Shown here piece by piece: positions 42,508 to 49,830 of a stretch of DNA of 64,000 nt (position 1 is its first letter; every line of letters begins with the position of its first letter). Made by a program: the position numbers and the translations under genes. The stretch spans positions 806,001-870,000 of the forward strand of contig NZ_CP014750.1 of assembly GCF_001592435.1 (NCBI RefSeq), in the 5' to 3' direction. The notes under the pieces were generated by a model. It was not told the DNA's origin. It made no database searches and saw only the letters and a program-made list of their open reading frames with translations. This DNA is from Thermococcus peptonophilus. Its GTDB lineage: Archaea; Methanobacteriota_B; Thermococci; Thermococcales; Thermococcaceae.

Positions 42508-43302
42508 ATGAAGGTTGCCTACGTTCAGATGGAGCCTGTTTTTCTTGATCCCGAGGTCAACTACTCCAAAGCGGAGGAGCTGATACGGGAGGTCGCTGAT
42601 CAGGGCGCCAAGCTCGTGGTTCTCCCAGAGCTGTTCGACACCGGCTACAACTTCAGGAGCAGGGAAGAGGTTGCGGAAGTGGCCGGCCAAATTCCAGACG
42701 GCCCGACGACAGAGTTTCTGGTTGAACTCGCGAAAGAGCTTGAGGTCTTCATAGTGGCGGGAACGGCCGAGAAAGACGAGAAGGGCAACCTCTACAACTC
42801 TGCGGTTGTGGTCGGTCCTGTGGGCTGGGGCTACATCGGGAAGTACCGGAAGGTGCACCTCTTCAACAGGGAGAAGCTCTTCTTCAGACCCGGAAACCTC
42901 GGCTTCCACGTCTTCAATATTGGCATAGCGAAGGTCGGCGTTATGATATGCTTTGACTGGTTCTTCCCCGAGAGCGCGAGAACGCTTGCCCTCAAGGGCG
43001 CTGACATCATAGCCCACCCGAGCAACCTCGTCATGCCCTACGCTCCAAGGGCCATGCCGATAAGGGCCCTTGAGAACAGGGTCTACACGATAACGGCCAA
43101 CAGGATTGGAGAGGAGTTCGGGCTGAGGTTCATAGGAAAGAGCACGATAGCCTCGCCGAAGGCGGAAGTCCTTGCAATGGGAAGTGAGGATAAAGAGGAA
43201 GTCGGGGTGGTCGAGATAGACCTATCGCTGGCGAGGGACAAGAGGATAAACGAGATGAACGACATCTTCAAGGACAGGAGACCGCAGTACTACACGCTGT
43301 AG
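42508..43302 (+). CDS. Nitrilase-superfamily carbon-nitrogen hydrolase
   Basis: A 264-residue amidase/nitrilase-superfamily enzyme with the Glu-Lys-Cys triad: Glu41 in LPELFDTGY, a lysine in GKYRKVHLF (Lys115), and Cys148 in VMICFDWFFPE. Overall layout and length match the thermostable Pyrococcus nitrilase, which hydrolyses aliphatic dinitriles; physiological substrates may be amides. GGTAGGTGATA precedes the ATG. It ends by overlapping the convergent methyltransferase gene by 13 bases. Confidence 0.9.
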   Translation: MKVAYVQMEPVFLDPEVNYSKAEELIREVADQGAKLVVLPELFDTGYNFRSREEVAEVAGQIPDGPTTEFLVELAKELEVFIVAGTAEKDEKGNLYNSAVVVGPVGWGYIGKYRKVHLFNREKLFFRPGNLGFHVFNIGIAKVGVMICFDWFFPESARTLALKGADIIAHPSNLVMPYAPRAMPIRALENRVYTITANRIGEEFGLRFIGKSTIASPKAEVLAMGSEDKEEVGVVEIDLSLARDKRINEMNDIFKDRRPQYYTL

Positions 43303-44081
43303 CTGGCGAGAATCTCCTCTGCTACCTTTTTTCTTGGCTTTCTGAAGAGCAGGATGTCTCCAACTTTTCTTCCGTGCTCCTCTTGAGTTATCAGTTCAGC
43401 TTCCTTGAAGAAAACGCCGCCAATGGCGAGCTGGGTCGCCAAGTCCCAGTAGTGGAAGTCAACGTCGCTTATCTTTTTGAACCCGGGGATGATGTAGTAA
43501 CCTCTCTTAAAAGTTCCCCTCGCGAAATCGTAGCCCTCGTGCATCGAGGCTATGGTGTAGTTCTCCCTCCGCCCTTCGATGAGGAACTTTTTATATCCAG
43601 CGCGGTAGAGAATCCAGTAGACCCTGTCCATGTCCTCTATGATAAAAACGCCGTCATCGCTCAGGATGGATGCAACGTTCGCGAAGAGCCTCACGGCATC
43701 AAAGGGGTCGAAGTGCGGCATCGTGTAGCCCCAGAGGACTGCAACGTCGTGCTCGCCCACGAGCTTCGCTGTCTCTCTCGCATCACCCTGGACGAGATTG
43801 AGTTTGGGGTTTATATCAGCGATTTTGAGCCACTCACTGGCGAGTTCGAGGTCGTCTTTCCTGGCGTCGAGGACCGTTAGGAGTTTTGCCCTGGTTGCCT
43901 TGGCAAGAGCCACCCCCGCCACTCCAGTTCCAGCGCAGATATCTAGAATTCTGCCTCCATGGGGTAGTCCATCCGAGATTGACTCAAAAAACTCCTTTAT
44001 TCTCTCGAACCTATCCCGTGCCCTCTTGTCCGCTGGGTTCATCCGCCAGTTTAAGTATCGGTAGAGCTCCTCAAGGGACAT
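43290..44081 (-). CDS. Class I SAM-dependent methyltransferase
   Basis: A 263-residue methyltransferase with motif I ILDICAGTGVAGVALA, an acidic residue at the end of strand 2 (TVLDARKDD), NLVQGDARE and VAVLWGYTMPHFDPFD. Substrate unknown; the long C-terminal part (IPGFKKISDVDFHYWDL) may bind it. GGTGAT lies a few bases before the ATG. It diverges from the membrane-protein gene at 44175 across a palindromic shared promoter, so the two may be co-regulated. Confidence 0.85.
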   Translation of the reverse strand: MSLEELYRYLNWRMNPADKRARDRFERIKEFFESISDGLPHGGRILDICAGTGVAGVALAKATRAKLLTVLDARKDDLELASEWLKIADINPKLNLVQGDARETAKLVGEHDVAVLWGYTMPHFDPFDAVRLFANVASILSDDGVFIIEDMDRVYWILYRAGYKKFLIEGRRENYTIASMHEGYDFARGTFKRGYYIIPGFKKISDVDFHYWDLATQLAIGGVFFKEAELITQEEHGRKVGDILLFRKPRKKVAEEILASYSV

Positions 44082-44112
44082 ATTATCACCACATGAGAAA
44101 GTGTGTAAAATA

Positions 44113-44138
44113 ATTTAAGCCTTTAGAAAGGCTTAAAT
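44113..44138. promoter_or_regulatory. Palindromic divergent promoter
   Basis: ATTTAAGCCTTT (44113-44124) and AAAGGCTTAAAT (44127-44138) form a perfect 12-base inverted repeat with a two-base centre. Each arm reads as BRE plus TATA (AAAGGCTTAAAT) for one direction: right, start near 44160 for the gene at 44175; left, start near 44088 for the methyltransferase at 44081. The two promoters are therefore the same sequence back to back. Confidence 0.65.
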
Positions 44139-44141
44139 ACG

Positions 44142-44165
44142 TTGTCAACTTACTAAGATTGACAA
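44142..44165. promoter_or_regulatory. Operator-like inverted repeat TTGTCAA-N10-TTGACAA
   Basis: A seven-base inverted repeat with a ten-base spacer lies just after the right-facing TATA box, over the expected transcription start. The spacing (17 bases centre to centre) suits a dimeric HTH protein on nearly two helical turns. The HTH protein encoded at 45538, last gene of the downstream unit, is the natural candidate. Confidence 0.45.
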
Positions 44166-44174
44166 GGTGGTGGT

Positions 44175-44840
44175 ATGAGGGGTGACTGCTACCCTTACCC
44201 AACGGGAGGAGTACCGCTTCTCCTGAACATAGCCGGTTTAGGTGTTATGGTTGGTAGTATTTTAGCCGGATCGACCTATTTAATGCTGATCGGGCTGGTT
44301 CTTTTCCTGTCGTCGCAGGGTAGGGGGATAGAACCCGAGAGAAAGCGGCTCCGCTATGTCTTTGGAAGCGTTGAGCTCGGCGATGTGGTTGAAGTTGCAA
44401 GGTTGTCCGAGATGGAGCGCGGCAGGATTTTGACCATGGCAAAGGCCTTTGGAACGACGCCTGTAGCATTGACTGCTTTTTTGATGGCTTTTGTGACAAA
44501 AGGGGCACCTTACACCGAGCTTCTTGCCGTTTATGCTTACTGGCTTGTCCTTTACCTTGAAATCTTCATCTTTCCCCTCAAAGAGCTTAAAAAGAAGAAG
44601 CTATCGTTAACAATCTTACCGATTCTCCTCTCACTTCCTCTGCTTGCCTTCAGCTCTCTGAAAACGCTCCCAGTAACCCTGCTCACATGGCTCTTTGGAA
44701 GCTTTCTCCTGAACGAACTTCTTAACAGGGATCTGGTTGTTGTGAGAACTGAGAAGGAGAGCTATCTCGTCTCCTGTGCCAATGGGGAGCTGATAGTAGG
44801 GTTGATCAGGTATGGTGGAATTATGGAAGCTAAGGGGTGA
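44175..44840 (+). CDS. Multi-pass membrane protein, tandem paralogue 1, unknown
   Basis: A 221-residue protein with two N-terminal helices, a cytosolic stretch (ERKRLRYVFGSVELGDVVEVARLSEMERGRI pattern: LRYxFGx5, VxxVxRLSExER), two to four further helices, and a short C-terminal tail (VVVRTEKESYLVSC). The next gene has the same plan: LRLKYAFG, VKVVSRLERA, and a terminal YVVITTQRKRYSL, so the two arose by duplication. The tail resembles a PH-type strand pair. Function unknown. GGTGGTGGT precedes the ATG; the gene is under the palindromic promoter. Confidence 0.72.
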   Translation: MRGDCYPYPTGGVPLLLNIAGLGVMVGSILAGSTYLMLIGLVLFLSSQGRGIEPERKRLRYVFGSVELGDVVEVARLSEMERGRILTMAKAFGTTPVALTAFLMAFVTKGAPYTELLAVYAYWLVLYLEIFIFPLKELKKKKLSLTILPILLSLPLLAFSSLKTLPVTLLTWLFGSFLLNELLNRDLVVVRTEKESYLVSCANGELIVGLIRYGGIMEAKG

Positions 44841-44846
44841 TCCGTG

Positions 44847-45554
44847 ATGAAAGTGGGGGATGCAAAGCCCGCTAGCTTTTCGGGGCTTCCACTCATCTTG
44901 TTGGGATTCTCATTTCTCCTGATAATAGGCTTTCCAAGACTTGCTCCGGATTGGTGGTACTTCTCTATTGTGGGCTGGCTCATCCTCGGGGCTTCGTGGG
45001 GGACATCGGTTGAGGTGGAAGGATGGACATTGAGGCTTAAGTACGCCTTTGGCAGATTAGCAATTAACGTTCCCCTCTCTGAAATAGAAGACGTTAAAGT
45101 AGTGAGCAGGCTTGAGAGGGCAGTCCTGATAAGGGAATTTCCGGGATTGTATGTCTTAATCACCGCCAGTGTGCTGTTCGTCTTCCTTGACCTTTTGCTC
45201 CTCCCCAGCGGGCTTTTGGAGGGGTACTACCTCGGCGACATAGGGCTGATATTCTTCGGCATTCTTTACCTTGCGATTATGTCTCTGCCGTTCAGTAGGA
45301 CTAACATCGCCCTCCTCTTCGGGGTTCTCGATCTGCTCTTTGCGGCACTTCTTATGGAGCTAAAAGTAGGCCATATTAACCCCATATCCGTTTTGGTCTT
45401 GGGTGTATTCGGCCTCCTTTTTGTTGCCGAGTATTACCGTAAGGACTACGTTGTGATAACGACCCAAAGGAAAAGGTACTCCCTAATGACCGAGGAGCCT
45501 GAGGCGGTATTACGAGTCCTGATCAGGGGGGTCGCCAATGCTCAAGCTCCCTGA
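44847..45554 (+). CDS. Multi-pass membrane protein, tandem paralogue 2, unknown
   Basis: A 235-residue membrane protein of six or so helices, paralogous to the preceding gene (see the shared LR-x-Y-x-FG and VVxT...RYSL motifs). ATG 44847 has GGTGAT five bases upstream; GTG 44844 is too close. The genes are six bases apart, and this one overlaps the HTH gene by 17 bases, so the three are one transcription unit. Two unequal membrane paralogues with a small HTH protein suggest a membrane sensor or transporter pair with its own regulator (inference). Confidence 0.72.
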   Translation: MKVGDAKPASFSGLPLILLGFSFLLIIGFPRLAPDWWYFSIVGWLILGASWGTSVEVEGWTLRLKYAFGRLAINVPLSEIEDVKVVSRLERAVLIREFPGLYVLITASVLFVFLDLLLLPSGLLEGYYLGDIGLIFFGILYLAIMSLPFSRTNIALLFGVLDLLFAALLMELKVGHINPISVLVLGVFGLLFVAEYYRKDYVVITTQRKRYSLMTEEPEAVLRVLIRGVANAQAP

Positions 45555-45930
45555 GGGGATGGAACGCGTCTGGCTAATGAGGGCCAAGGACATGCGGGAG
45601 GTGGAGATAGCGGAAGCCCTCGGAATCTCAAGGCAAGCTGTAAATAAGGCCCTGAAAGATGCTAGGGTGAAGCTCTTCGAGGCCTTCTTTTCCATAGCTG
45701 AGACGTTCTCGTTGGATGTCGTGAGAGTCAACGCGGAGAAGGGCTTTGCCGTCTTCACGGGAAAAGTCCTCGGGAAGAGAGTGAGAGTTTACGCCTTCTA
45801 CCTGCCTGGAAAGGGGATTAGAGCTTTCTTTGGGGATGATGTCCCGGATTACATCCTCCAGCACGCCTTGAAGGTTAGGATAATCGAAAAGCCAGAAAAG
45901 GAGAGGCTGATAAGGGTGCTTGAGAGCTAG
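45538..45930 (+). CDS. Small HTH DNA-binding regulator
   Basis: A 130-residue protein with an N-terminal helix-turn-helix of the sigma-region-4/MerR-like form (MREVEIAEALGISRQAVNKALKDARVKLFEAF, residues 18-50) and a C-terminal alpha/beta domain (DVVRVNAEKGFAVFTGKVLGKRVRVYAFYLPG) that could bind a ligand or dimerise. It is the last gene of the unit starting at 44175, overlapping the membrane gene, and is a likely controller of the palindromic promoter and operator 1.4 kb upstream. It overlaps the convergent gene by four bases. Confidence 0.78.
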   Translation: MLKLPEGMERVWLMRAKDMREVEIAEALGISRQAVNKALKDARVKLFEAFFSIAETFSLDVVRVNAEKGFAVFTGKVLGKRVRVYAFYLPGKGIRAFFGDDVPDYILQHALKVRIIEKPEKERLIRVLES

Positions 45931-46658
45931 TAGTAGCCCTCCTCGTAGGCAGAGGTCAGCATGACGTAGGCCGCGTAGAAAATAACCAGCAGGAAAATCG
46001 GAAGCAGCAGTATTCCCAGAACGTCATTCTCAAAGCCCGTCCATACGAGAAAGGCTTCGAAGGTAATGAGTGCAGAGATCAGCGTAAGGGCCTTTGCAAA
46101 GCCGCGCGCCATTATTCCCGAGAACTTTGGAGCGAGCTGGAAGACGAGCGGCCGGGATGCGAGGAGCGTTAGACCTATGATGAGGGCCATTACAGAGCCG
46201 AGGACAAAGGCCATCCCCCTCGGGAGCTTTGGGGACATGAGAAGAAAGAGGAAAGCGAGGACCAGCTGTGTTATCAAATACTTCCCGAGTCTGGGCGTTT
46301 CTATGCTTTTTCTTGGCTTTTCCAGTGCTTCCCTGGAGATGTCCTCAAGTTCGTACTCGCGCCTGGCCACGACGTAGCCGATCGCAAGGACAACGGCGAC
46401 TCCTCCGATGAGGAGAACGAACATGCCGCAGAGCGGCAGGAAGAAGGAGGAGAGCATAAACAGCACACCCAAGAGGATCAGACCTATTCCAGTCACATTA
46501 TTCGCCTTTTTCCTGGCCCGCTCGCTGAGGTAGGTATAGCCTATTCTGAATCCGACTCCAGGTTCGCCCTTGGAGGTTGAGGTAAGTATGCCCCCTATCA
46601 CGAAGGCCAGTCCAAGGAAAACGCCGTAGAGGACCCTTAGAAGGGAGTACGGGTTCAA
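45927..46658 (-). CDS. SdpI-family membrane protein 2
   Basis: A 243-residue membrane protein with seven or so helices. The motif GVGFRIGYTYLSERARKKAN, followed by NVTGIGLILLGVLF, is the SdpI signature (compare the next entry), found in the Bacillus immunity protein against the SdpC toxin. The frame extends upstream to 46742 but would overlap the preceding gene by 88 bases. TTG 46658, overlapping the stop codon (TTGA) with AGGTGGGG six bases before it, is the likely start. It is the last gene of a five-gene operon. Confidence 0.75.
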   Translation of the reverse strand: MNPYSLLRVLYGVFLGLAFVIGGILTSTSKGEPGVGFRIGYTYLSERARKKANNVTGIGLILLGVLFMLSSFFLPLCGMFVLLIGGVAVVLAIGYVVARREYELEDISREALEKPRKSIETPRLGKYLITQLVLAFLFLLMSPKLPRGMAFVLGSVMALIIGLTLLASRPLVFQLAPKFSGIMARGFAKALTLISALITFEAFLVWTGFENDVLGILLLPIFLLVIFYAAYVMLTSAYEEGYY

Positions 46659-47449
46659 GTTGCCCCACCTCTCACCCAAAAGATCCTGAAAATCATCCCG
46701 AAGGTAACTATCAGGAAAGCCCAGACGGAATAGCCTATCCAACTCGATGGGACGTAACCAACGTTGTAGAGTAGCATCAAACTATCAATAACAACGATTC
46801 CAAGGGCCATAACGGTCATAAACTCGGCAAAGGCTCTCCAGCCCTTCCTGCTGAACCTGAGGAGCGGTGCGAAGGCCGGCTCTTTGAGGAAGTACGTCAT
46901 GGTGAGGAAGAGCGGATAGACCACCAGCGGAAATAGAAGAGTGCCAACGGTCTTTGGGGCGAAGCTGTCCGGCTCTCCGGAGGCGTTGAAATGGATTGCG
47001 ACTCTCACTGGAAGTTTGTCCCAGAGGAGAACCGCGAGGACGAAGTAAGCGGCCAGTCCAAGCAGTTGAGCAATGAGATATGGCTTAACGTTGACCTCTA
47101 TCCTCTCGATCGGTTTTTCAGGAGCCTCTATTGAGAGTTCCTCCTCTTCGTAAGCCCTCTTGGCTATCCTGAAGCCGGCTACCGTGAGAAAGACGACCCC
47201 GGCGAGCATTATGAGTATGAAGGCGAGAATCCCAATGCCCGCCAGCGCAAGCCCGAGCAGTAGAACCGAGAAGACCATCATGAACAGCCCGGCGAATGTG
47301 TTGGTTTCCCTCCAAGCTCTGTCCGACATGTAGGTGTAACCTATCCTGAAGCCGATGAGGTAGTTCCTTTTGTTCCGGAAGGAGTAGGTCAGCAGACCGG
47401 CCGCCAAAAAGGTGAGGGATATGAACACCTCAAAGGTCAGTTCGCTCAT
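46655..47449 (-). CDS. SdpI-family membrane protein 1 with DUF1648-like domain
   Basis: A 264-residue polytopic membrane protein. The first half has the SdpI pattern (GFRIGYTYMSDRAWRETNTFAG), the second a DUF1648-like stretch (KLPVRVAIHFNASGEPDSFAPK), the two domains that make up SdpI-type proteins, here in reversed order. The paralogue next door lacks the DUF1648 part. The ATG overlaps the padR stop (ATGA). In Bacillus, SdpI with the SdpR repressor provides immunity and signal sensing; the PadR partner here gives a similar arrangement. Confidence 0.8.
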   Translation of the reverse strand: MSELTFEVFISLTFLAAGLLTYSFRNKRNYLIGFRIGYTYMSDRAWRETNTFAGLFMMVFSVLLLGLALAGIGILAFILIMLAGVVFLTVAGFRIAKRAYEEEELSIEAPEKPIERIEVNVKPYLIAQLLGLAAYFVLAVLLWDKLPVRVAIHFNASGEPDSFAPKTVGTLLFPLVVYPLFLTMTYFLKEPAFAPLLRFSRKGWRAFAEFMTVMALGIVVIDSLMLLYNVGYVPSSWIGYSVWAFLIVTFGMIFRIFWVRGGAT

Positions 47450-47805
47450 TCAGATCCCTCCAGTTTCTCAAGGACGGATTCAATAACTCTTATCTCCTCC
47501 CGCAACTGGGCGAGCACTATCTTTCCCATCTCTGTGATTGAGTAGTACTTCCTCGGTCTTCCGCCGGCCTCTGCCCAGCTGTCCTGGAGGAGGCCGAGCT
47601 TTTTAAGGCCCTTCAGAATGTCGTATAGGGCTCCCTCACTGGGAACGAGCTTCCCTCCGCTCAGCTCCTCAAGCCTCTTCCTTATCGCGTAGCCGTGTAG
47701 CTCCCCCTCTCTTTCGAGGATGGATAAAACCAAAAAGGAGTAGAGGCCTGAGCGGAGCTCCTTCCTGAGCTTCTTGAGGGCTTTCTCCTCTCTTTTCCCG
47801 AGCAA
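47446..47805 (-). CDS. PadR-family transcriptional regulator
   Basis: A 119-residue PadR regulator: winged helix with LYSFLVLSILEREGELHGYAIRKRLEELSGG, the hallmark VPSEGALYDILKGLKKLGLL, the wing AEAGGRPRKYYSITEMGK, and a C-terminal dimerisation helix. Translation starts at TTG; GGTGAT, overlapping the stop of the YhfC gene, is five to six bases upstream. Small PadR proteins typically repress transport or stress genes and respond to small ligands or cell-envelope stress; it is placed in the middle of the operon it likely controls. Confidence 0.88.
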   Translation of the reverse strand: MLGKREEKALKKLRKELRSGLYSFLVLSILEREGELHGYAIRKRLEELSGGKLVPSEGALYDILKGLKKLGLLQDSWAEAGGRPRKYYSITEMGKIVLAQLREEIRVIESVLEKLEGSE

Positions 47806-47811
47806 AGCCTA

Positions 47812-48534
47812 TCACCAGATTACCTTATTCTCATCGGGTTCTTCGATCCTGGCGAGTGGTAGAGTGTAGGCGATTAAAGCTGTTGCTGTAACGGCGAAGA
47901 CTACCTCCAGGCCAATCGTGAACTTCATCGCCAGCTCCTCACTCTTCAGGACTAAAAACTGGCCGTAAACAGCGAGCGTATCAACGAAGCCGTGCAGGGT
48001 TGCCATCGTGAGGAAGCCCTTTCCGCCGAGGCCATTCTTGGAGGCGTAGGCGAGATAAACTGTTGTTCCGACGTGGAAGAGGACTGCAAAGTAGCGCTCC
48101 ACCATTGAGAGGAGTGCCTGAAGAACCGGAACGTCAAGCTTTCCTCCGGCAACGGCCACCGCGATGATCGGTGTAACCGCAACGGAGAGAACCTCGGTTA
48201 TTCCGAAGCCGAGGCCGACGAACAGCGCATCATTGGGACTCCTGTCCTTGACGAAGAAGTACTTAACTCCTTCCTGGACGAAACCTGCAACGAGGCCCAG
48301 CCAGATAGCAACTCCGACTGTAAAGGCCGTTCCTCTGGCAATAACATCCGCGTTGCTCCGTATGCCGATTCCGAGGAGGGGAAGCTGTTGTATCGGGTTC
48401 TGGATGACCATCGCCAGTATGAAGGCCACCGCACCGAGGATCAGCTCGGCCCACTTCTGCTTCTTGAAGCCTAAGAAGTAAACCGTTGTCCACGCCAGAA
48501 TCCCGCCGAGAAGCGGGAATGGCGGAAGGTACAT
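47812..48534 (-). CDS. YhfC-family intramembrane protease-like protein
   Basis: A 240-residue protein with seven to eight helices, resembling the YhfC family (distant relatives of CPBP/PrsW glutamate intramembrane proteases). Candidate active residues: Glu in GFVQEGVKYFF, Glu in GFGITEVLSV, the pair MVERYFAVLFHVGTTVYL, and His in ATLHGFVDTLAVY, each inside a membrane helix. GGAGTGAAC precedes ATG 48534. In bacteria such proteases are tied to peptide processing or bacteriocin immunity, which fits the SdpI genes of the same operon. Confidence 0.72.
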   Translation of the reverse strand: MYLPPFPLLGGILAWTTVYFLGFKKQKWAELILGAVAFILAMVIQNPIQQLPLLGIGIRSNADVIARGTAFTVGVAIWLGLVAGFVQEGVKYFFVKDRSPNDALFVGLGFGITEVLSVAVTPIIAVAVAGGKLDVPVLQALLSMVERYFAVLFHVGTTVYLAYASKNGLGGKGFLTMATLHGFVDTLAVYGQFLVLKSEELAMKFTIGLEVVFAVTATALIAYTLPLARIEEPDENKVIW

Positions 48535-48536
48535 GT

Positions 48537-48875
48537 TCACTCCTCCTCAACGACCACCGCGGTTCCATAGGCGTAGACCTCGGCAACACTAGAACCGACG
48601 TTTGCAGTAGCGAAGCGGACGTTAACGACCGCATTGGCACCGAGCTCCTTGGCGTGGAGCACCATTCTCCTAAGGGCCTCTTCCCTGGCCTCTGCCATCA
48701 TTTGTGTGTACTCCTTGACTTCGCCACCCTTGATGTTTCTAAGGACGGCCATTATGTCCCTGCCTATGTGTGTGGCCTTGACTATTCCGCCCCTCGCTAT
48801 TCCCTTGACCTCAACGATGCGGTAGCCGGGAATCGTCTCGGTCGTTACGACCATAATTCCTTCAACGGTCTCCAT
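48537..48875 (-). CDS. YbjQ/UPF0145 family protein
   Basis: A 112-residue protein of the UPF0145 (YbjQ) family, which forms pentamers of unknown role. The signature MVVTTETIPGYRIVEVKGIARGGIV is followed by a helix (EALRRMVLHAKELGANAVVNVRF) and a final strand. GAGGTGGTGAG precedes ATG 48875. A TATA box on this strand (ATTTATA, about 48926-48932) starts the operon here, with the YhfC gene two bases downstream. Confidence 0.87.
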   Translation of the reverse strand: METVEGIMVVTTETIPGYRIVEVKGIARGGIVKATHIGRDIMAVLRNIKGGEVKEYTQMMAEAREEALRRMVLHAKELGANAVVNVRFATANVGSSVAEVYAYGTAVVVEEE

Positions 48876-48969
48876 ACTCACCACCTCGATGCATCGGACT
48901 TCGAGTTATTGTTGAACTTTGGAAGTATAAATGCTTTATGCAGTCAAAGGGAAGAAGAAAAGGGAAGAA

Positions 48970-49584
48970 TCAGGCCTCGTCGTAATAGATGGTGTAAGTC
49001 ATCGGGTCGTCGTAGACTTCCTGTGGAGCGACCGAGTAGAAGTACTTCCAGTCAAAGGCCCCATCGTTCTTGTCGAGGTTTATCTGATAGTTGCTGGCGA
49101 CGAGATAAGCCGCCCAGACGAGCTGGGAGCAGTAGTACTTGTCGGAGTAGACCTTTGGCTTGCCGAGGTAGTTGTAGTTGTAGGGCTTGCCGAGCTGCTG
49201 GTAAGCGAACTCAACAGCTTTCTGCCTGACCTCGTCGGTCGTCTTAACGCGCTGGAGGGCGACGACGTCGTACCTGCTGAGGAACTCCCTGAGCGGGCTG
49301 ATGATGACGCCCTTGCCTATTTTGGCCTCTATAACCATCCAGTCGTCAATGGTGTCGTTGTACCATGCCACGATGGCAACGTGTATCCAGTAGCCTGGAA
49401 TGATGGCGTTGAAGAGGTCGGGACTGTGGCCGTAGACGAGATCGCCCGGCCTGACGTCGGTCGGGTAGGGGTGCTGGTAGGTTCTGGTGTCCCAGATGTA
49501 GTTCAGGAGGTCGCCGGCGCTGACGCTTGGAATGGTTGCTCCCAGAAGGAGGAGCACCAGAGCTATTATTTCAACCTTTCTCAT
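48970..49584 (-). CDS. Exported permuted papain-like amidase (YiiX/NlpC-P60 type)
   Basis: A 204-residue secreted protein: signal peptide (IIALVLLLLGATIPSVSA) followed by a domain of the YiiX-like permuted NlpC/P60 group. The N-terminal block RPGDLVYGHSP and catalytic His in GYWIHVAIVAW precede the catalytic Cys in KYYCSQLVWAAY, the order of permuted members. YNYNYLGK and the following YSDKYY form the loop before the cysteine. Archaea lack murein, so it may cleave pseudopeptides, lipids or protein amides on the surface. It precedes the YbjQ operon by 95 bases but has its own start. Confidence 0.82.
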   Translation of the reverse strand: MRKVEIIALVLLLLGATIPSVSAGDLLNYIWDTRTYQHPYPTDVRPGDLVYGHSPDLFNAIIPGYWIHVAIVAWYNDTIDDWMVIEAKIGKGVIISPLREFLSRYDVVALQRVKTTDEVRQKAVEFAYQQLGKPYNYNYLGKPKVYSDKYYCSQLVWAAYLVASNYQINLDKNDGAFDWKYFYSVAPQEVYDDPMTYTIYYDEA

Positions 49585-49830
49585 TTTATCACCCCCTTAT
49601 TGGGCGGGATAAAAATGGATGTGGGAGTTAATAAGTTTTACTTCCCAATGTTAGTTTTTGAAACTATTCCGAGAGTTTTGCACTTCTCTGAAGCAAAGTA
49701 TAACACACAGCTTCCAGTTTTAGAACGAGATGATCTAAGAACCGAAAAAATCCTTGGTATTTAGGTATGGCACAAAGCGAGAGAAGTGGAAATTTAAAAA
49801 GGCCCATTCAAACTCTACACGGTGAGTTCA
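49585..49830 (+). other. Intergenic region with a 49-codon AT-rich ORF and the dph2 promoter
   Basis: An open frame 49615-49764 would encode 49 residues (MDVGVNKFYFPMLVFETIPRV...). It reads like protein, but its codon use is AT-rich and I know no relative; it may be a gene remnant. AAATTTAAAAAGG (about 49791-49803) looks like the TATA box of dph2, with GGTGAG four bases before its ATG. Confidence 0.3.

Noticed and set aside
48486-49229. A 247-codon plus-strand frame antisense to the YbjQ gene
   Set aside because: It covers the reverse strand of two well-supported genes and their promoter, with no ribosome site.
48931-49764. A 277-codon plus-strand frame over the papain-like amidase gene
   Set aside because: It is mostly antisense to a gene with clear catalytic residues and a signal peptide; only its last 49 codons lie outside that gene and are discussed separately.
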